From Marinobacter arenosus (GTDB lineage Bacteria > Pseudomonadota > Gammaproteobacteria > Pseudomonadales > Oleiphilaceae), in contig NZ_JAHVAO010000001.1 of NCBI RefSeq assembly GCF_019264345.1, forward strand, positions 1,984,001 to 2,048,000: a stretch of DNA of 64,000 nt, in the 5' to 3' direction. Below, piece after piece: positions 1-8,819 of the stretch; the stretch's first letter is position 1, and the number at the start of each line of letters is the position of its first letter. Under the pieces are notes generated by a model that worked only from the letters and a program-made list of their open reading frames with translations, was not told the origin of the DNA and ran no database searches. The position numbers and the translations under genes were made by a program.

Positions 1-471
1 GGCGTCAAGCGCCAGTTGCTGGGGGTGTTTACCCGGGATCTTTGCCGGCCGATGGCGGAGGTGCTCCAACGCCTGGGCTCCGAGCACATCATGGTGGTCT
101 GCTCGAAAGACGGGCTGGATGAAATCAGCCTGGCCAGCCCCACCCACGTTGCGGAGCTGAAGAACGGCGAGATCACCGAATACGACATCACCCCCGAGGA
201 TCTGGGCGTGAAGAGCCAGTCCCTCGTCGGCCTGGCCGTGGAATCCTCGGAGGATTCCCTGAAGCTGATCCGCGCCGCGTTCGGCCGTGGCCACGACGAG
301 ATGGCGGAAAAGGCCCGCGACCTGATCGCCCTGAATGCCGGAGCGGCCATCTACGTGGCCGGGCTGGCGGACACGCCGAAAGCCGGCGTTGAGCTGGCCA
401 TGGATGCCATCGGCTCTGGCCTGGCGGCGGGCAAGATGTCCGAACTGGCCGACTTTTCCCAGTGTTTCTGA
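1..471 (+). CDS. trpD: Anthranilate phosphoribosyltransferase, C-terminal part (cut by window edge)
   Basis: Tryptophan synthesis enzyme that joins anthranilate to PRPP. The reading frame is open from base 1, so the gene starts before the window; about 156 C-terminal residues are seen of a family length near 345. The visible part has the family pattern [10 protein letters not shown], then a GLDEIS segment and the [19 protein letters not shown] stretch that precede the C-terminal helices. trpC follows 12 bp downstream on the same strand, as in the usual trpGDC order of pseudomonads, so the two are almost surely co-transcribed. Function is secure; the N-terminal half cannot be judged. Confidence 0.95.
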   Translation, partial: GVKRQLLGVFTRDLCRPMAEVLQRLGSEHIMVVCSKDGLDEISLASPTHVAELKNGEITEYDITPEDLGVKSQSLVGLAVESSEDSLKLIRAAFGRGHDEMAEKARDLIALNAGAAIYVAGLADTPKAGVELAMDAIGSGLAAGKMSELADFSQCF

Positions 472-483
472 GCGACCCCGACA

Positions 484-1305
484 ATGACTGACAGACATCT
501 GGACAAAACCCCCACCATCCTCCGGAAAATCGTGGATCGGAAATGGGAAGAAATCGACGAGCGCCAACCGAAGGTCAGCATTGATGACCTGAGAGCCATG
601 GCCGGCGATCAGCCTTCGACCCGGGGGTTCGCCAACGCCCTGCGCCGCCGGATTGAGCAGCAGACGCCAGCAGTGATTGCCGAGATCAAGAAGGCCTCCC
701 CCAGCAAGGGCATTCTGCGGGACCCGTTTGAACCCGCGGCCATTGCCGAGAGCTATGAACAGGGCGGTGCCGCGTGCCTGTCCGTGCTTACCGACAGGGA
801 CTTCTTCCAGGGCCACGAGGACTATCTGGTGGCCGCGCGCAACGCCTGCGGCCTGCCCGTGATCCGCAAGGACTTCATGGTGTCGCCCTACCAGGTGTAT
901 GAAAGCCGGGCCATCGGCGCAGACTGCATCCTGCTGATTGCCGCCTGCCTGACCAAAGACCAGATGCAGGAGCTGGAAGGCATCGCCCTCGAAATCGGTC
1001 TGGACGTTCTGGTGGAAGTGCACGACGGCGCCGAACTGGATGACGCCCTGACGCTGACCACACCGCTGGTCGGCATCAACAACCGCAACCTGCACACGTT
1101 CGAGGTATCGCTGGACACCACTTTCGATCTGCACGAGCGCATCGGGGCTGACCGGCTGACCATCACCGAGAGTGGCATCATGACCCGGACCGACGTGGAG
1201 GCCATGACGTCCCGGGGCATCTACGGTTTCCTGGTGGGCGAGTCGTTCATGCGGGCCGACGAGCCAGGCCACAAACTCCAGGAACTGTTCTTTCAGGAAG
1301 GATAA
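484..1305 (+). CDS. trpC: Indole-3-glycerol phosphate synthase
   Basis: Cytosolic TIM-barrel enzyme that closes the indole ring from carboxyphenylaminodeoxyribulose phosphate in tryptophan synthesis. The 273-residue length is normal for a monofunctional TrpC (no PRAI domain fused). Family motifs occur in order: [11 protein letters not shown] near residue 65, [23 protein letters not shown] with the catalytic Lys, [18 protein letters not shown] and GFLVGESFM. It starts 12 bp after trpD with only a weak Shine-Dalgarno, which fits coupling to trpD translation. A GC-rich hairpin follows the stop. Confidence 0.97.
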   Translation: MTDRHLDKTPTILRKIVDRKWEEIDERQPKVSIDDLRAMAGDQPSTRGFANALRRRIEQQTPAVIAEIKKASPSKGILRDPFEPAAIAESYEQGGAACLSVLTDRDFFQGHEDYLVAARNACGLPVIRKDFMVSPYQVYESRAIGADCILLIAACLTKDQMQELEGIALEIGLDVLVEVHDGAELDDALTLTTPLVGINNRNLHTFEVSLDTTFDLHERIGADRLTITESGIMTRTDVEAMTSRGIYGFLVGESFMRADEPGHKLQELFFQEG

Positions 1306-1309
1306 TCAG

Positions 1310-1331
1310 GCCGCCCAGGACGACCGGCGGC
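1310..1331. terminator. Possible hairpin terminator between convergent trpC and the DUF4202 gene
   Basis: Six-base arms GCCGCC and GGCGGC enclose a 10-base loop just after the trpC stop and before the end of the minus-strand gene. There is no T tract on either side, so intrinsic termination would be weak; it may only mark the 3' end of the transcripts. Confidence 0.3.
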
Positions 1332-1342
1332 TTGTGCACTGA

Positions 1343-1957
1343 TCAAGTCGCCGATTCTTCCAGGGCTTCCTGCAATAGCGTCAGCAAATGCGCCGGCATG
1401 CCCTCGGCCAGTTTCAGCGCGGCCTCATGCCCCCGGGGTGACATCTTGCCCCAGGTGCGGCGCACAATTCTCAGCCATTTCTCGCGATCGTAGTCCGCCT
1501 TCTGCTCGTAAAATTCCGCGAAGTACCGCTCCAGAAAAACCATGCAGGCGACGTCTTCCAGCAGCTGGGTATCGGCATCGTTGCGCAACTCGCGCTTGGT
1601 CAGGATGGTTTCCACCTTCTCGCAGTCGGCGGCGTCGTACCCGCATCCGGCCATGATCTCGGCGGCACGCTGGCCATGCATTCGCCCGCAGGCCTGGCGC
1701 CACTGGTAATAGGCTTTCCGGCCCTCCGGGTAGTCACTGCGCGGAATGGTCCAGCGCTCAATGTGCTGCGCCCGGCAGGCGATCTGCATGCGTTCGGAGG
1801 GGGCCGCCTCAAGGGCAAACAGCCAACGGGTCATATGAAGGCTGTAGGCATATTCGCGGGGCAACGATTCGCCATCGACGGTTTCCCGATTGGGATCGGC
1901 ACGATTGGCGCGATCAATGGTCTCCAGTGCACAGGTCAATGCTGCTGAGGCGGTCAT
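1343..1957 (-). CDS. DUF4202 family protein
   Basis: A 204-residue cytosolic protein matching the DUF4202 family by its overall pattern: N-terminal ANRADPN segment, AQHIERW, the YPEGRKAYYQWR segment, KRELRND and a FLERYFAEF segment. The repeated His and acidic residues resemble an HD-like all-helical fold, but the biochemical role of the family is not established and none is claimed here. It lies alone between trpC (convergent) and a glutathione transferase on the same strand, 44 bp upstream of it. Codon use looks like its neighbours. Confidence 0.75.
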   Translation of the reverse strand: MTASAALTCALETIDRANRADPNRETVDGESLPREYAYSLHMTRWLFALEAAPSERMQIACRAQHIERWTIPRSDYPEGRKAYYQWRQACGRMHGQRAAEIMAGCGYDAADCEKVETILTKRELRNDADTQLLEDVACMVFLERYFAEFYEQKADYDREKWLRIVRRTWGKMSPRGHEAALKLAEGMPAHLLTLLQEALEESAT

Positions 1958-2001
1958 GCCGAACTCCTGTCAGTCAAAGAGGGCTCAGGGTACCACCGGC
2001 C

Positions 2002-2667
2002 TTACCGGGTCACCATGGTCTGGGCACTTTTGACCAGATCGTCGGTATTGTCCGGCCGCTCCGGTTTCCGAATGCCGGCCGCGCAGCCGGGGCGCTCGTA
2101 CAGCTCATCGACCCAGCGCTTCAGGTGATCCAGGCCCTCCACGGACACCCCCGACCAATTGTAGGTCCGCACCCAGGCCCAGTTAGCGAAATCGGCAATG
2201 GTGATCTCGTCACCGGCCAGATAGCGTGACTCCGCCAGGCGATGATCCAGAACCTCGAACAGCCGGCGGCATTCGTGCTGGTAGCGATCGATCGCCGGCT
2301 GGATCTTCTCCGGAAAATACCGGTAGAACACGTTGGCCTGCCCCATCATCGGCCCCACCCCGCCCATCTGGAACATGAGCCACTGCAGGGCGCGGGAGCG
2401 CACCTTGGGATCCGCCGGATAGAACTGACGGTACTTTTCGGCCAGGTAGACCATGATGGCGCCGGACTCGAACACAACAAAATCGTCGTTGTCCCGGTCC
2501 ACGATCACCGGAATCCGGCCGTTGGGGTTCATTGCCAGAAACTCGGGGGTTTTCTGTTCGCCCTTGGACAGGTCGACCGGGATGAGGGTGTACTCGACTC
2601 CCATTTCTTCCAGCAGAACCGACACCTTGTGCCCGTTCGGCGTCGGCGAGGTATACAGATCAATCAT
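2002..2667 (-). CDS. Glutathione S-transferase, YfcG/YghU-like
   Basis: A 221-residue two-domain glutathione transferase. The N-terminal thioredoxin fold begins [21 protein letters not shown] and contains the [12 protein letters not shown] cis-Pro motif and the [13 protein letters not shown] glutathione-binding motif; the helical C-terminal domain carries the N-capping box ITIADFANW. The TSPTPNG start is typical of the Nu class (E. coli YfcG), which has disulfide reductase activity with glutathione. Start ATG has AGGAG upstream. A second GST on the same strand lies 38 bp upstream, so this is probably a two-gene detoxification unit. Confidence 0.9.
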   Translation of the reverse strand: MIDLYTSPTPNGHKVSVLLEEMGVEYTLIPVDLSKGEQKTPEFLAMNPNGRIPVIVDRDNDDFVVFESGAIMVYLAEKYRQFYPADPKVRSRALQWLMFQMGGVGPMMGQANVFYRYFPEKIQPAIDRYQHECRRLFEVLDHRLAESRYLAGDEITIADFANWAWVRTYNWSGVSVEGLDHLKRWVDELYERPGCAAGIRKPERPDNTDDLVKSAQTMVTR

Positions 2668-2704
2668 GGCATTCTCCTGCCAGCGACGGGGTGGATCTTT
2701 GCTG

Positions 2705-3322
2705 TCAAACCTGGGCCGAAGGACGTGCCTTGATACGCTCGAACCAAGCCTGTAGATGGGCCTGCTCCGGCTTGATCCGGATGTTCACGACCCGGGCAAA
2801 GGCAACCGTGGTAAAGGCGTTGATGTCCGCGGCGGTGAAGCGGTCGCAGCAGATAAACTCCTTGCCCTCCAGGTGCTCGTTGAGGAAGTCCATGAACTTC
2901 TCGACCTGCTGGCCGCACTCCTCACCCCATTCCTTGATCGGGTTCATGCGATCCTTGAAATAGCCGCTGGTGTGCTGGAAACACATGCCCGTGGGCATGA
3001 AGAAAAACAGTTCAATCCAGCGCAGCCATTGCTCCAGCTGGGCTTTCTCCAGCGGGGTGTCGCCCAACAGGCTCGGCGTGTCCGGATAGCTTTCCTCGAA
3101 ATAGCGGCAGATTGCCATGGTCTCGGCGATGCAGGTTCCATCGTCCAACTCCATGACCGGCACTTTCTTCATTGGGTTGCGGGCCGCATATTCCGGCGTC
3201 AGGTTCTCGCCCTTCTCGAGATCGATCTGGACAAATTCAGCCTGATCCAGCAACCCTTTTTCGGCCATGAACATGCGAACCCGGCGAGGGTTGGGGGCAG
3301 TTTTGGTCTCGAAGATTTTCAT
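2705..3322 (-). CDS. Glutathione S-transferase
   Basis: A 205-residue GST. The start [23 protein letters not shown] was chosen over an upstream in-frame codon because it begins exactly at the thioredoxin fold and has GGAG nine bases upstream. Visible motifs are [14 protein letters not shown] (cis-Pro), [12 protein letters not shown] (glutathione gamma-Glu binding) and [12 protein letters not shown] in the helical domain. The sequence is clearly different from the next gene, so this is not a recent duplication. Substrate cannot be predicted. Confidence 0.9.
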   Translation of the reverse strand: MKIFETKTAPNPRRVRMFMAEKGLLDQAEFVQIDLEKGENLTPEYAARNPMKKVPVMELDDGTCIAETMAICRYFEESYPDTPSLLGDTPLEKAQLEQWLRWIELFFFMPTGMCFQHTSGYFKDRMNPIKEWGEECGQQVEKFMDFLNEHLEGKEFICCDRFTAADINAFTTVAFARVVNIRIKPEQAHLQAWFERIKARPSAQV

Positions 3323-3419
3323 TGTTGTTGGCTCCGTTCCGGACTGGTGACAGGTGTATGTATCTGAATAACAAACCGAGAGCCTGCCCCGAAAAAAGAG
3401 TTGCGTCAAGCAACCAACG

Positions 3420-4154
3420 CTAGCGGACCAACCAGGCTTCCAACTGGCGCAGGATCCAGTCAGGCTCGTCAATCACCAGGTCATGCCCAGCGTTGTGATG
3501 CACCCGAAGCGTCCATTGCCAGCGTTGTTCCAGCACCGAACTGCACTTCCAATGAACGATTCGATCACCGCGGCTGGCCAGCAACAGTGCATCCGACAGG
3601 GGGCGTTTCTGGCCCGGGCGGTAACTGGCAGCGGCAGTCAGCTGTCGGATCGCGTTGCGGGCGCTGACCGGACGCTGACGCTGAATCCGGTACCACTGTT
3701 TGACCAGCTCCAGGGGTATGTCACGATTCGAGGTCAAGCGGAGGATGTCGCGTTCACGGTAGAACAGCTCCCGCCGCGTCAGCAGGCGTGCCACTCGCAG
3801 CCAGGTCCCGGGGCGCAGTCGATGCCAGAACGGGCTAAAGCCCGAGCTGGTATTGATCAGCACCAGGTTCTGGATTTCGCCCTCGGGAGCGTGTTGCGCC
3901 CAGTCCAGCGCCACCATGCCCCCCATGGACAGGGCCAGGATGCTGAACGGTTTGGGAATGTGTTGGACCTGACGTCGCACCGCTTCCCGGATACCGGTGA
4001 TGGTGTCCGGGCTGGATTCACGGAAATGCACACCCGTGCCGGGTAGGTCCACCGGATGAAAACGTTGATCCGGAAACGCCGCCTGCAGGCGCCGGGGAAA
4101 ATCGCCCCAATGGCCCTGCTCGCGGGTCAGTCCCCGCAACAGAATCCAATCCAT
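3420..4154 (-). CDS. Alpha/beta hydrolase
   Basis: A 244-residue cytosolic alpha/beta hydrolase, compact like BioH-type esterases. The nucleophile lies in ALSMGG (Ser76), preceded by an FSILAL beta strand; an Asp in SRGDRIVHW and a His in NAGHDLV complete the triad. Translation was started at MDWILLRGL because this matches the first strand of the fold; the ATG overlaps the last codons of the upstream carboxypeptidase gene, suggesting translational coupling. The substrate is unknown; pairing with a carboxypeptidase hints at peptide or amide substrates, which is inference only. Confidence 0.8.
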   Translation of the reverse strand: MDWILLRGLTREQGHWGDFPRRLQAAFPDQRFHPVDLPGTGVHFRESSPDTITGIREAVRRQVQHIPKPFSILALSMGGMVALDWAQHAPEGEIQNLVLINTSSGFSPFWHRLRPGTWLRVARLLTRRELFYRERDILRLTSNRDIPLELVKQWYRIQRQRPVSARNAIRQLTAAASYRPGQKRPLSDALLLASRGDRIVHWKCSSVLEQRWQWTLRVHHNAGHDLVIDEPDWILRQLEAWLVR

Positions 4155-4155
4155 G

Positions 4156-5256
4156 TCATTGAGAATCCCGATACCAGTGCATGATGGCTGCTTCCCTAAG
4201 CATGGACTCCTCTTCCCGGGCCGGCAACCAGTTTTCATGGCTGGCCGCGGCGCTCAGCAGGAAATCCATCCACGTCAGGTGACTGCGCAACACCCGTTTA
4301 TGCCGGTGGGGAACGAGGGGGTTGAAAAAACCGTCCAGCCTCAGTAACTGCCGCGGTCTTTTGCGGATCCAACGCCAGGATCCCATTTCCAGGGTCAGGG
4401 GCAGAAACACGCCGTCGCTGGCACGGTTGACCTGTTTGTAGAAATAATCCCAGAGATCGCCGTGAGTCAGGTAATGGCGGGATTGGGGCTCGAACCGGTA
4501 ATCGTGATTGGGGTAGGCCTGTTCCCAGATCAGCTTCAACGCCATCACCGAGGCAATACGGCGCATGGGGCGGCGGCGATACGCGTACGGAAACCAGATC
4601 TGGTCCTTCCAGCCGAAACCGGAATGGCAGTCCAGGGCCACGCTGAACGGGCGGCCCGGGATCAGTTCGCTGATGACGGCTTCCAGCGCCCGGTTCTCCG
4701 GCTCCATGCCCTGCTCCGGATCACCGATGTACCAGGGCAGGCGAGTCGACAGCCGCTGACCACCGAGCATGAAGGCACTCCGTTCCTGGGCCACAATCGG
4801 CGCATTGCGCATCAGGTCGACCCCGTTGGGATTGCTGCGCTGGTTCAGGAACATCCCGCCGGGATTGAGGATCGGCAGAACCGTAACCCGGACGGATTGC
4901 AGCAACTGCTGAAACCGCTCGTCCCAGCGCAATCGCGCAAACACCGAGCCCAGCCACGCCATCACCACCTGAGAGCCGATCCGCTCCAGCCCGTGAACGC
5001 CGCCCACCAGCAGGAGGCCCGGCGCATCGGGCTGTTTGCTGCCCAGGTCCACCCGGTAAATCGGCAGAGACAGCTCCGCCATGGCAACGCGCTCGACCAC
5101 GTCGGTGGTCACGCTGGCAGGTGCCTCCGCCAGCAGGCGCTCCAGTTGGACCATTTCCGGCAGGAAGGCGCGCAACAGCCGCCGTTGGCGTCCGTCCCGT
5201 GTGGCCTGTTCTGCCGGAATGGCAGCATGAGGTGTCAGTGTCCGCAGTTCGGTCAT
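4156..5256 (-). CDS. M14 family zinc carboxypeptidase-like protein
   Basis: A 366-residue protein with the M14 metallopeptidase signature: HGLE (His88, Glu91) as the first zinc pair, NPNGVDLMRN (residues 142-151) matching the substrate-carboxylate box, DCHSG (His211) as third zinc ligand and LTLEMGSW (Glu290) as the likely catalytic Glu. No signal peptide is visible, so it is probably cytosolic and acts on small peptides or amide conjugates. A strong GGGGGAG site precedes the ATG. The 3' end overlaps the start of the alpha/beta hydrolase gene. The exact substrate is unknown. Confidence 0.8.
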   Translation of the reverse strand: MTELRTLTPHAAIPAEQATRDGRQRRLLRAFLPEMVQLERLLAEAPASVTTDVVERVAMAELSLPIYRVDLGSKQPDAPGLLLVGGVHGLERIGSQVVMAWLGSVFARLRWDERFQQLLQSVRVTVLPILNPGGMFLNQRSNPNGVDLMRNAPIVAQERSAFMLGGQRLSTRLPWYIGDPEQGMEPENRALEAVISELIPGRPFSVALDCHSGFGWKDQIWFPYAYRRRPMRRIASVMALKLIWEQAYPNHDYRFEPQSRHYLTHGDLWDYFYKQVNRASDGVFLPLTLEMGSWRWIRKRPRQLLRLDGFFNPLVPHRHKRVLRSHLTWMDFLLSAAASHENWLPAREEESMLREAAIMHWYRDSQ

Positions 5257-5559
5257 GGCGCGCTCCCCCTAAACGGCTGGAGTCTAAGGCTTAATTGCTA
5301 CAGTTGGTTGACAGCTCCCCCGCCGTTATCGCGCCAATACACCAACTGAAACGACACATTTAACCTAACAGACTTGTAACTATTCTCAGGATCCTTATCC
5401 TGAAAGGTCTAGTTGTTCGAGATCCAACGGTTTGATTGATACCCGAGATAACACAAAGAACACAGCCAATCCGATCTGTCATGGTCGCGACCTCGTAGTT
5501 TCTGAACTGCCCTTCCTGAAGAACCCAATGAATCACCAACCTGAAAAGGAGAAGTGACT
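5257..5559. other. Divergent intergenic region before the betaine transporter operon
   Basis: About 300 bases without a gene, AT-richer than its flanks. It must hold the promoter of the minus-strand carboxypeptidase unit and of the plus-strand betaine operon. The only clear structure is a perfect inverted repeat at 5386-5403. No convincing -35/-10 pair was identified by eye. Confidence 0.5.
5386..5403. promoter_or_regulatory. Perfect inverted repeat upstream of betaine transporter genes
   Basis: Arms TCAGGAT and ATCCTGA are separated by CCTT. It lies about 155 bases before the binding-protein start, a plausible place for an operator acting on osmotic or choline-responsive control, but no regulator gene is nearby. 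Confidence 0.3.
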
Positions 5560-6531
5560 ATGCGTAAGATTACTTCCGCTGTTCTGTTGTGCGCTGCCGC
5601 CGCGCCGGGCCTCGCCCAGGCCAATGAATGCGGCGAAGTCTCCATCACCGAGATGAACTGGGCGTCGGCCTCTGTGGTGACCAATGTCTCCAAGTTCATA
5701 ATGGAACAAGGCTACGGCTGTGACGTCAGCGTAATCCCGTCTGATACCGTACCGGCTGTGACCTCTGTCGCCGAGAACGGCGAACCCGACATCGTGACCG
5801 AGCTGTGGCTGAACTCCACCGGTGAGATCTATGAGCGCCTCGAATCCGAAGGCAAGGTTGAGCGACTGGGCAAGGTTCTGACCCCCGGTGGCGTTGAGGG
5901 CTGGTGGATCCCGACCTACCTGGTCGAGGCCCATCCCGAACTGAAAACCATTGAAGGCATCATGGCCAACCCGGAGCTGGTTGAAGCCCGTTTCAACAAC
6001 TGTCCGGATGGCTGGGGCTGTCGGATCGTGAACGACAACCTGATCCGCGCCCTGGACCTGGAGGCGTCCGGCATTGAGGTCTTCAACCACGGTTCCGGTG
6101 AAACCCTGGCCTCCTCCATGGCCTCCGCGGTCGGCAGCGAAGAGCCCTGGTTCGGTTACTACTGGGGTCCGACAGTGCCACTCGGCAAGTTCGACATGAC
6201 CCGCGTCGACCTGGGCGAATACGATGAAGCGGCCCACTCGGCCAACCAGAACCCGGACACACCCGATCCGAAGGTATCCGACTTCCCGGCTGCGCCGGTA
6301 TTGACGTCGGTGACCACGGACTTCCGGGAGCGAGAGCCTGAAGTGGCCGACATGCTCAGCAAGATGACCTTCGAAACCGACACCATGAGCAGGGTGCTGG
6401 CCTGGAAGAGTGATAACAATGCCTCCGCAGAAGAGGCGGCCGTTTACTTCCTGAGCAACAACACCGAGACCTGGAAAGACTGGCTCAACGATTCCGCGCG
6501 TGAAAAGCTCGCGGCCATCCTGAGCAACTAA
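5560..6531 (+). CDS. Glycine betaine/choline ABC transporter, periplasmic binding protein
   Basis: A 323-residue OpuAC/ProX-type binding protein that delivers betaine-like quaternary amines to the inner-membrane permease. A Sec signal peptide (about residues 1-20, ending GLAQA) precedes the mature protein. The substrate-binding family pattern is seen in ITEMNWASASVV, PDIVTELWLNS and GEEPWFGYYWGPT-like aromatic segments that would box the trimethylammonium group. The ATG at 5560 was preferred to a GTG six bases upstream because AAGGAG sits at the correct distance. It is the first gene of a three-gene import operon; the hairpin after it may limit read-through to the permease. Confidence 0.9.
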   Translation: MRKITSAVLLCAAAAPGLAQANECGEVSITEMNWASASVVTNVSKFIMEQGYGCDVSVIPSDTVPAVTSVAENGEPDIVTELWLNSTGEIYERLESEGKVERLGKVLTPGGVEGWWIPTYLVEAHPELKTIEGIMANPELVEARFNNCPDGWGCRIVNDNLIRALDLEASGIEVFNHGSGETLASSMASAVGSEEPWFGYYWGPTVPLGKFDMTRVDLGEYDEAAHSANQNPDTPDPKVSDFPAAPVLTSVTTDFREREPEVADMLSKMTFETDTMSRVLAWKSDNNASAEEAAVYFLSNNTETWKDWLNDSAREKLAAILSN

Positions 6532-6547
6532 GCGGTTCCAGTTGAGG

Positions 6548-6567
6548 CGGGGCCGCCACCGGCCCCG
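6548..6567 (+). terminator. Intercistronic hairpin after the binding-protein gene
   Basis: A perfect 8-bp stem, CGGGGCCG and CGGCCCCG, with a CCAC loop lies 16 bases after the stop codon and 70 bases before the permease start. The following run is mixed CT rather than pure T. Such stems commonly stabilise the upstream message or cause partial termination, giving excess binding protein over membrane subunits. Confidence 0.45.
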
Positions 6568-6637
6568 TCCGTTTCCCTCCTTCACTCACCCGATGTCCGT
6601 TAACCTGGCGGAGATACGCGCAGGAACCTGACAAATC

Positions 6638-7672
6638 ATGGCTACTTACGATTTTGTTTTTTCATCACTCGGTCTGGATGACTGGTGCTCCGAGGGCAAG
6701 AGCGATGCCCCCATGTCCATGGCTCAGCTGCTGTCGAAAACAAAAGGCGAAGAGGCCACGGCGACTTCCGTCTGGGATCTACCATTCCCATCCATGGACG
6801 CCCTGCACAAATCCTGTTCAGCGTTCCCGCAGTCACGGGACCTGACCAAGGGGCTGGAGGAAGGCTTCCTCGCCATCAAGGACAGCCTCAGCATCATCCT
6901 CGACCCAATCACGCAGCCACTGAGCTGGGCACTTGATGGCACCCTATACGCCATGCTGAGCGCCCCCTGGTGGATCGTTATCCCGGTGCTCCTGGCCGTG
7001 GTTTTCCTGGTCAGCAAGTCCTGGAAGCTCGTGGCATTCGTCGCAATCAGCTTTTTCACCCTGGCGTTCATCGACTATTACGAATACGCCATGCAGACCC
7101 TGGCCATCATTTTTGTCTGCGCCTTGATCTGCGTCCTGTTCGGGGTGCCCATAGGCATCGCGATGTCGCGAAGTGACATGATGCAGCGAATGACCATCCC
7201 GGTCCTCGACATGCTGCAGACACTGCCACCGTTTGTGTACCTGATCCCGCTGATCTTCCTGTTCAGCGTCACCGAATCCAAGCTCTATGGCATCGCCATC
7301 ATCCTGTACGCCATTGTGCCGGTCATCCGACTGACCAATCTCGGGATACGGCTGGTGGACAAGGAAGTGATCGAGGCCGCCGATGCCTACGGCATGACGC
7401 CCAGACAGAAGCTGTTCAAAGTCCAGATCCCCCTGGCCCTGCCCAACATCATGGCAGGGGTCAACCAGACCATCATGATGAGTCTGGCCATGGTCGTGAT
7501 CGCCTCCCTGGTGTCGGCCCCCGGGCTCGGTGTGCTGGTTCTTCGGGGTATCCGAAACCTGGAACTGGGCGTTGGCCTGGTGTCCGGTCTCGGCATCGTC
7601 GTTCTGGCCGTTATCCTCGATCGGGTAACCAAGGCTTCTCTGGCGCGCATCAATGCCGCCCAAAAGCAGTGA
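6638..7672 (+). CDS. Glycine betaine/choline ABC transporter, permease
   Basis: A 344-residue ProW/OpuAB-type inner-membrane subunit. The first ~95 residues are soluble and followed by several membrane spans from about residue 108 onward (WWIVIPVLLAVVFLV and the next hydrophobic blocks). The cytoplasmic coupling EAA loop is visible as EVIEAADAYGMTPRQKLFKVQIPLALP in two pieces near residues 245-270. The N-terminal extension resembles that of E. coli ProW. It sits between the binding protein and ATPase genes and its stop is followed by the ATPase start within about 11 bases. Confidence 0.9.
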   Translation: MATYDFVFSSLGLDDWCSEGKSDAPMSMAQLLSKTKGEEATATSVWDLPFPSMDALHKSCSAFPQSRDLTKGLEEGFLAIKDSLSIILDPITQPLSWALDGTLYAMLSAPWWIVIPVLLAVVFLVSKSWKLVAFVAISFFTLAFIDYYEYAMQTLAIIFVCALICVLFGVPIGIAMSRSDMMQRMTIPVLDMLQTLPPFVYLIPLIFLFSVTESKLYGIAIILYAIVPVIRLTNLGIRLVDKEVIEAADAYGMTPRQKLFKVQIPLALPNIMAGVNQTIMMSLAMVVIASLVSAPGLGVLVLRGIRNLELGVGLVSGLGIVVLAVILDRVTKASLARINAAQKQ

Positions 7673-7682
7673 GGACAGAGAC

Positions 7683-8741
7683 GTGGCAAGAGATATCAAG
7701 ATTTCCATCAAGAACCTGTACAAGATCTTTGGGCCGACACCGGACGTCGGCCTGGAATACGTCCGCAAGGGCATGGGCAAGGCCGAACTGCTGGACAAGC
7801 AGAATCATGTACTCGGCCTGAGCGACATCAATGTCGATATGCGCGATGGCGAGATCACTGTCATCATGGGGCTGTCCGGTTCTGGCAAATCCACGCTGAT
7901 CCGACACCTGAACCGGTTGATTGAGCCCACGGCAGGCCAGATCCTGTTCGACGGTGAAAACGTGCTCAGTTACGACGAAGCCGACCTGCGCAAGCTGCGT
8001 CGGGAGCGGATGTCGATGGTGTTCCAGAAATTCGCCCTGCTGCCGCACAAAACCGTGCTGGAGAACGCGGGCATGGCCATGGACGTGCGTGGCTACAGCA
8101 CCTCCGACTTCGAGGGCGAGGCTCGCAAATGGCTGGCCCGGGTGGGACTGGAAGGCAATGAAAGCCAGTACCCTCACGAGCTTTCCGGGGGCATGCAGCA
8201 GCGGGTGGGCATTGCCCGCGCACTGGTGTCCAACTCCCCGGTCATGCTGATGGACGAAGCCTTTTCGGCACTCGATCCGCTGATCCGGTCGGACATGCAG
8301 GACCTGCTGCTGGAATTGCAGGAGGAACTTCACAAAACCATCGTGTTCATTACCCACGACCTCGACGAGGCCCTGAAGCTGGCCGATCACCTGGTGATCC
8401 TGAAAGACGGCAGTGTGATCCAGCAGGGGGATCCCCAGGACATCCTGCTCAACCCCAACGACCCCTACATTGTCGACTTCATCAGTGACATCAATCGCGC
8501 CCGGGTCCTGCGGGTTCGCTCGATCATGACCCAGCCGGACCGGGACGATATCGAGTACGCCGGCGATCTGAGTGAAAAGGACAACCTGGAAACGGTGCTG
8601 TCGAAATCCGAAGGCGACACCTCGCTGGTCTTCCGGGTTGTTCGCGACGGCGAGCAGGTGGGCGCCCTGACCATGAAAGACCTGACCCGGGCACTGGTGC
8701 CCACCGAGGCGTCCGGGGAGAGGGACAACCGGGCCAACTAG
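7683..8741 (+). CDS. Glycine betaine/choline ABC transporter, ATP-binding protein
   Basis: A 352-residue ProV/OpuAA-type ATPase. Walker A GLSGSGKST is at residues 63-71, the LSGGMQQRV signature and the LMDEAFSALD Walker B follow, then the switch segment TIVFITHDLDEA. The C-terminal ~70 residues (RSIMTQPDRDD onward) look like a single shortened CBS-type regulatory region rather than the tandem pair of classical OpuAA. The GTG at 7683 was chosen because GAGGAC overlaps the permease stop at proper spacing; an ATG at 7653 inside the permease gene is the alternative and would add ten residues. Confidence 0.9.
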   Translation: MARDIKISIKNLYKIFGPTPDVGLEYVRKGMGKAELLDKQNHVLGLSDINVDMRDGEITVIMGLSGSGKSTLIRHLNRLIEPTAGQILFDGENVLSYDEADLRKLRRERMSMVFQKFALLPHKTVLENAGMAMDVRGYSTSDFEGEARKWLARVGLEGNESQYPHELSGGMQQRVGIARALVSNSPVMLMDEAFSALDPLIRSDMQDLLLELQEELHKTIVFITHDLDEALKLADHLVILKDGSVIQQGDPQDILLNPNDPYIVDFISDINRARVLRVRSIMTQPDRDDIEYAGDLSEKDNLETVLSKSEGDTSLVFRVVRDGEQVGALTMKDLTRALVPTEASGERDNRAN

Positions 8742-8819
8742 GGGCCGATTGGTTACAAAGTTTGAGGCACGGGGTATGATCAAGGTAAGTCGCACTGACG
8801 GCATACCGGCCATACCACC

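Noticed and set aside
7650..8813. A long open frame (387 codons) antisense to the betaine ATPase gene
   Set aside because: It is the shadow of an intact ATP-binding protein with all motifs, and its protein has no recognisable domain.
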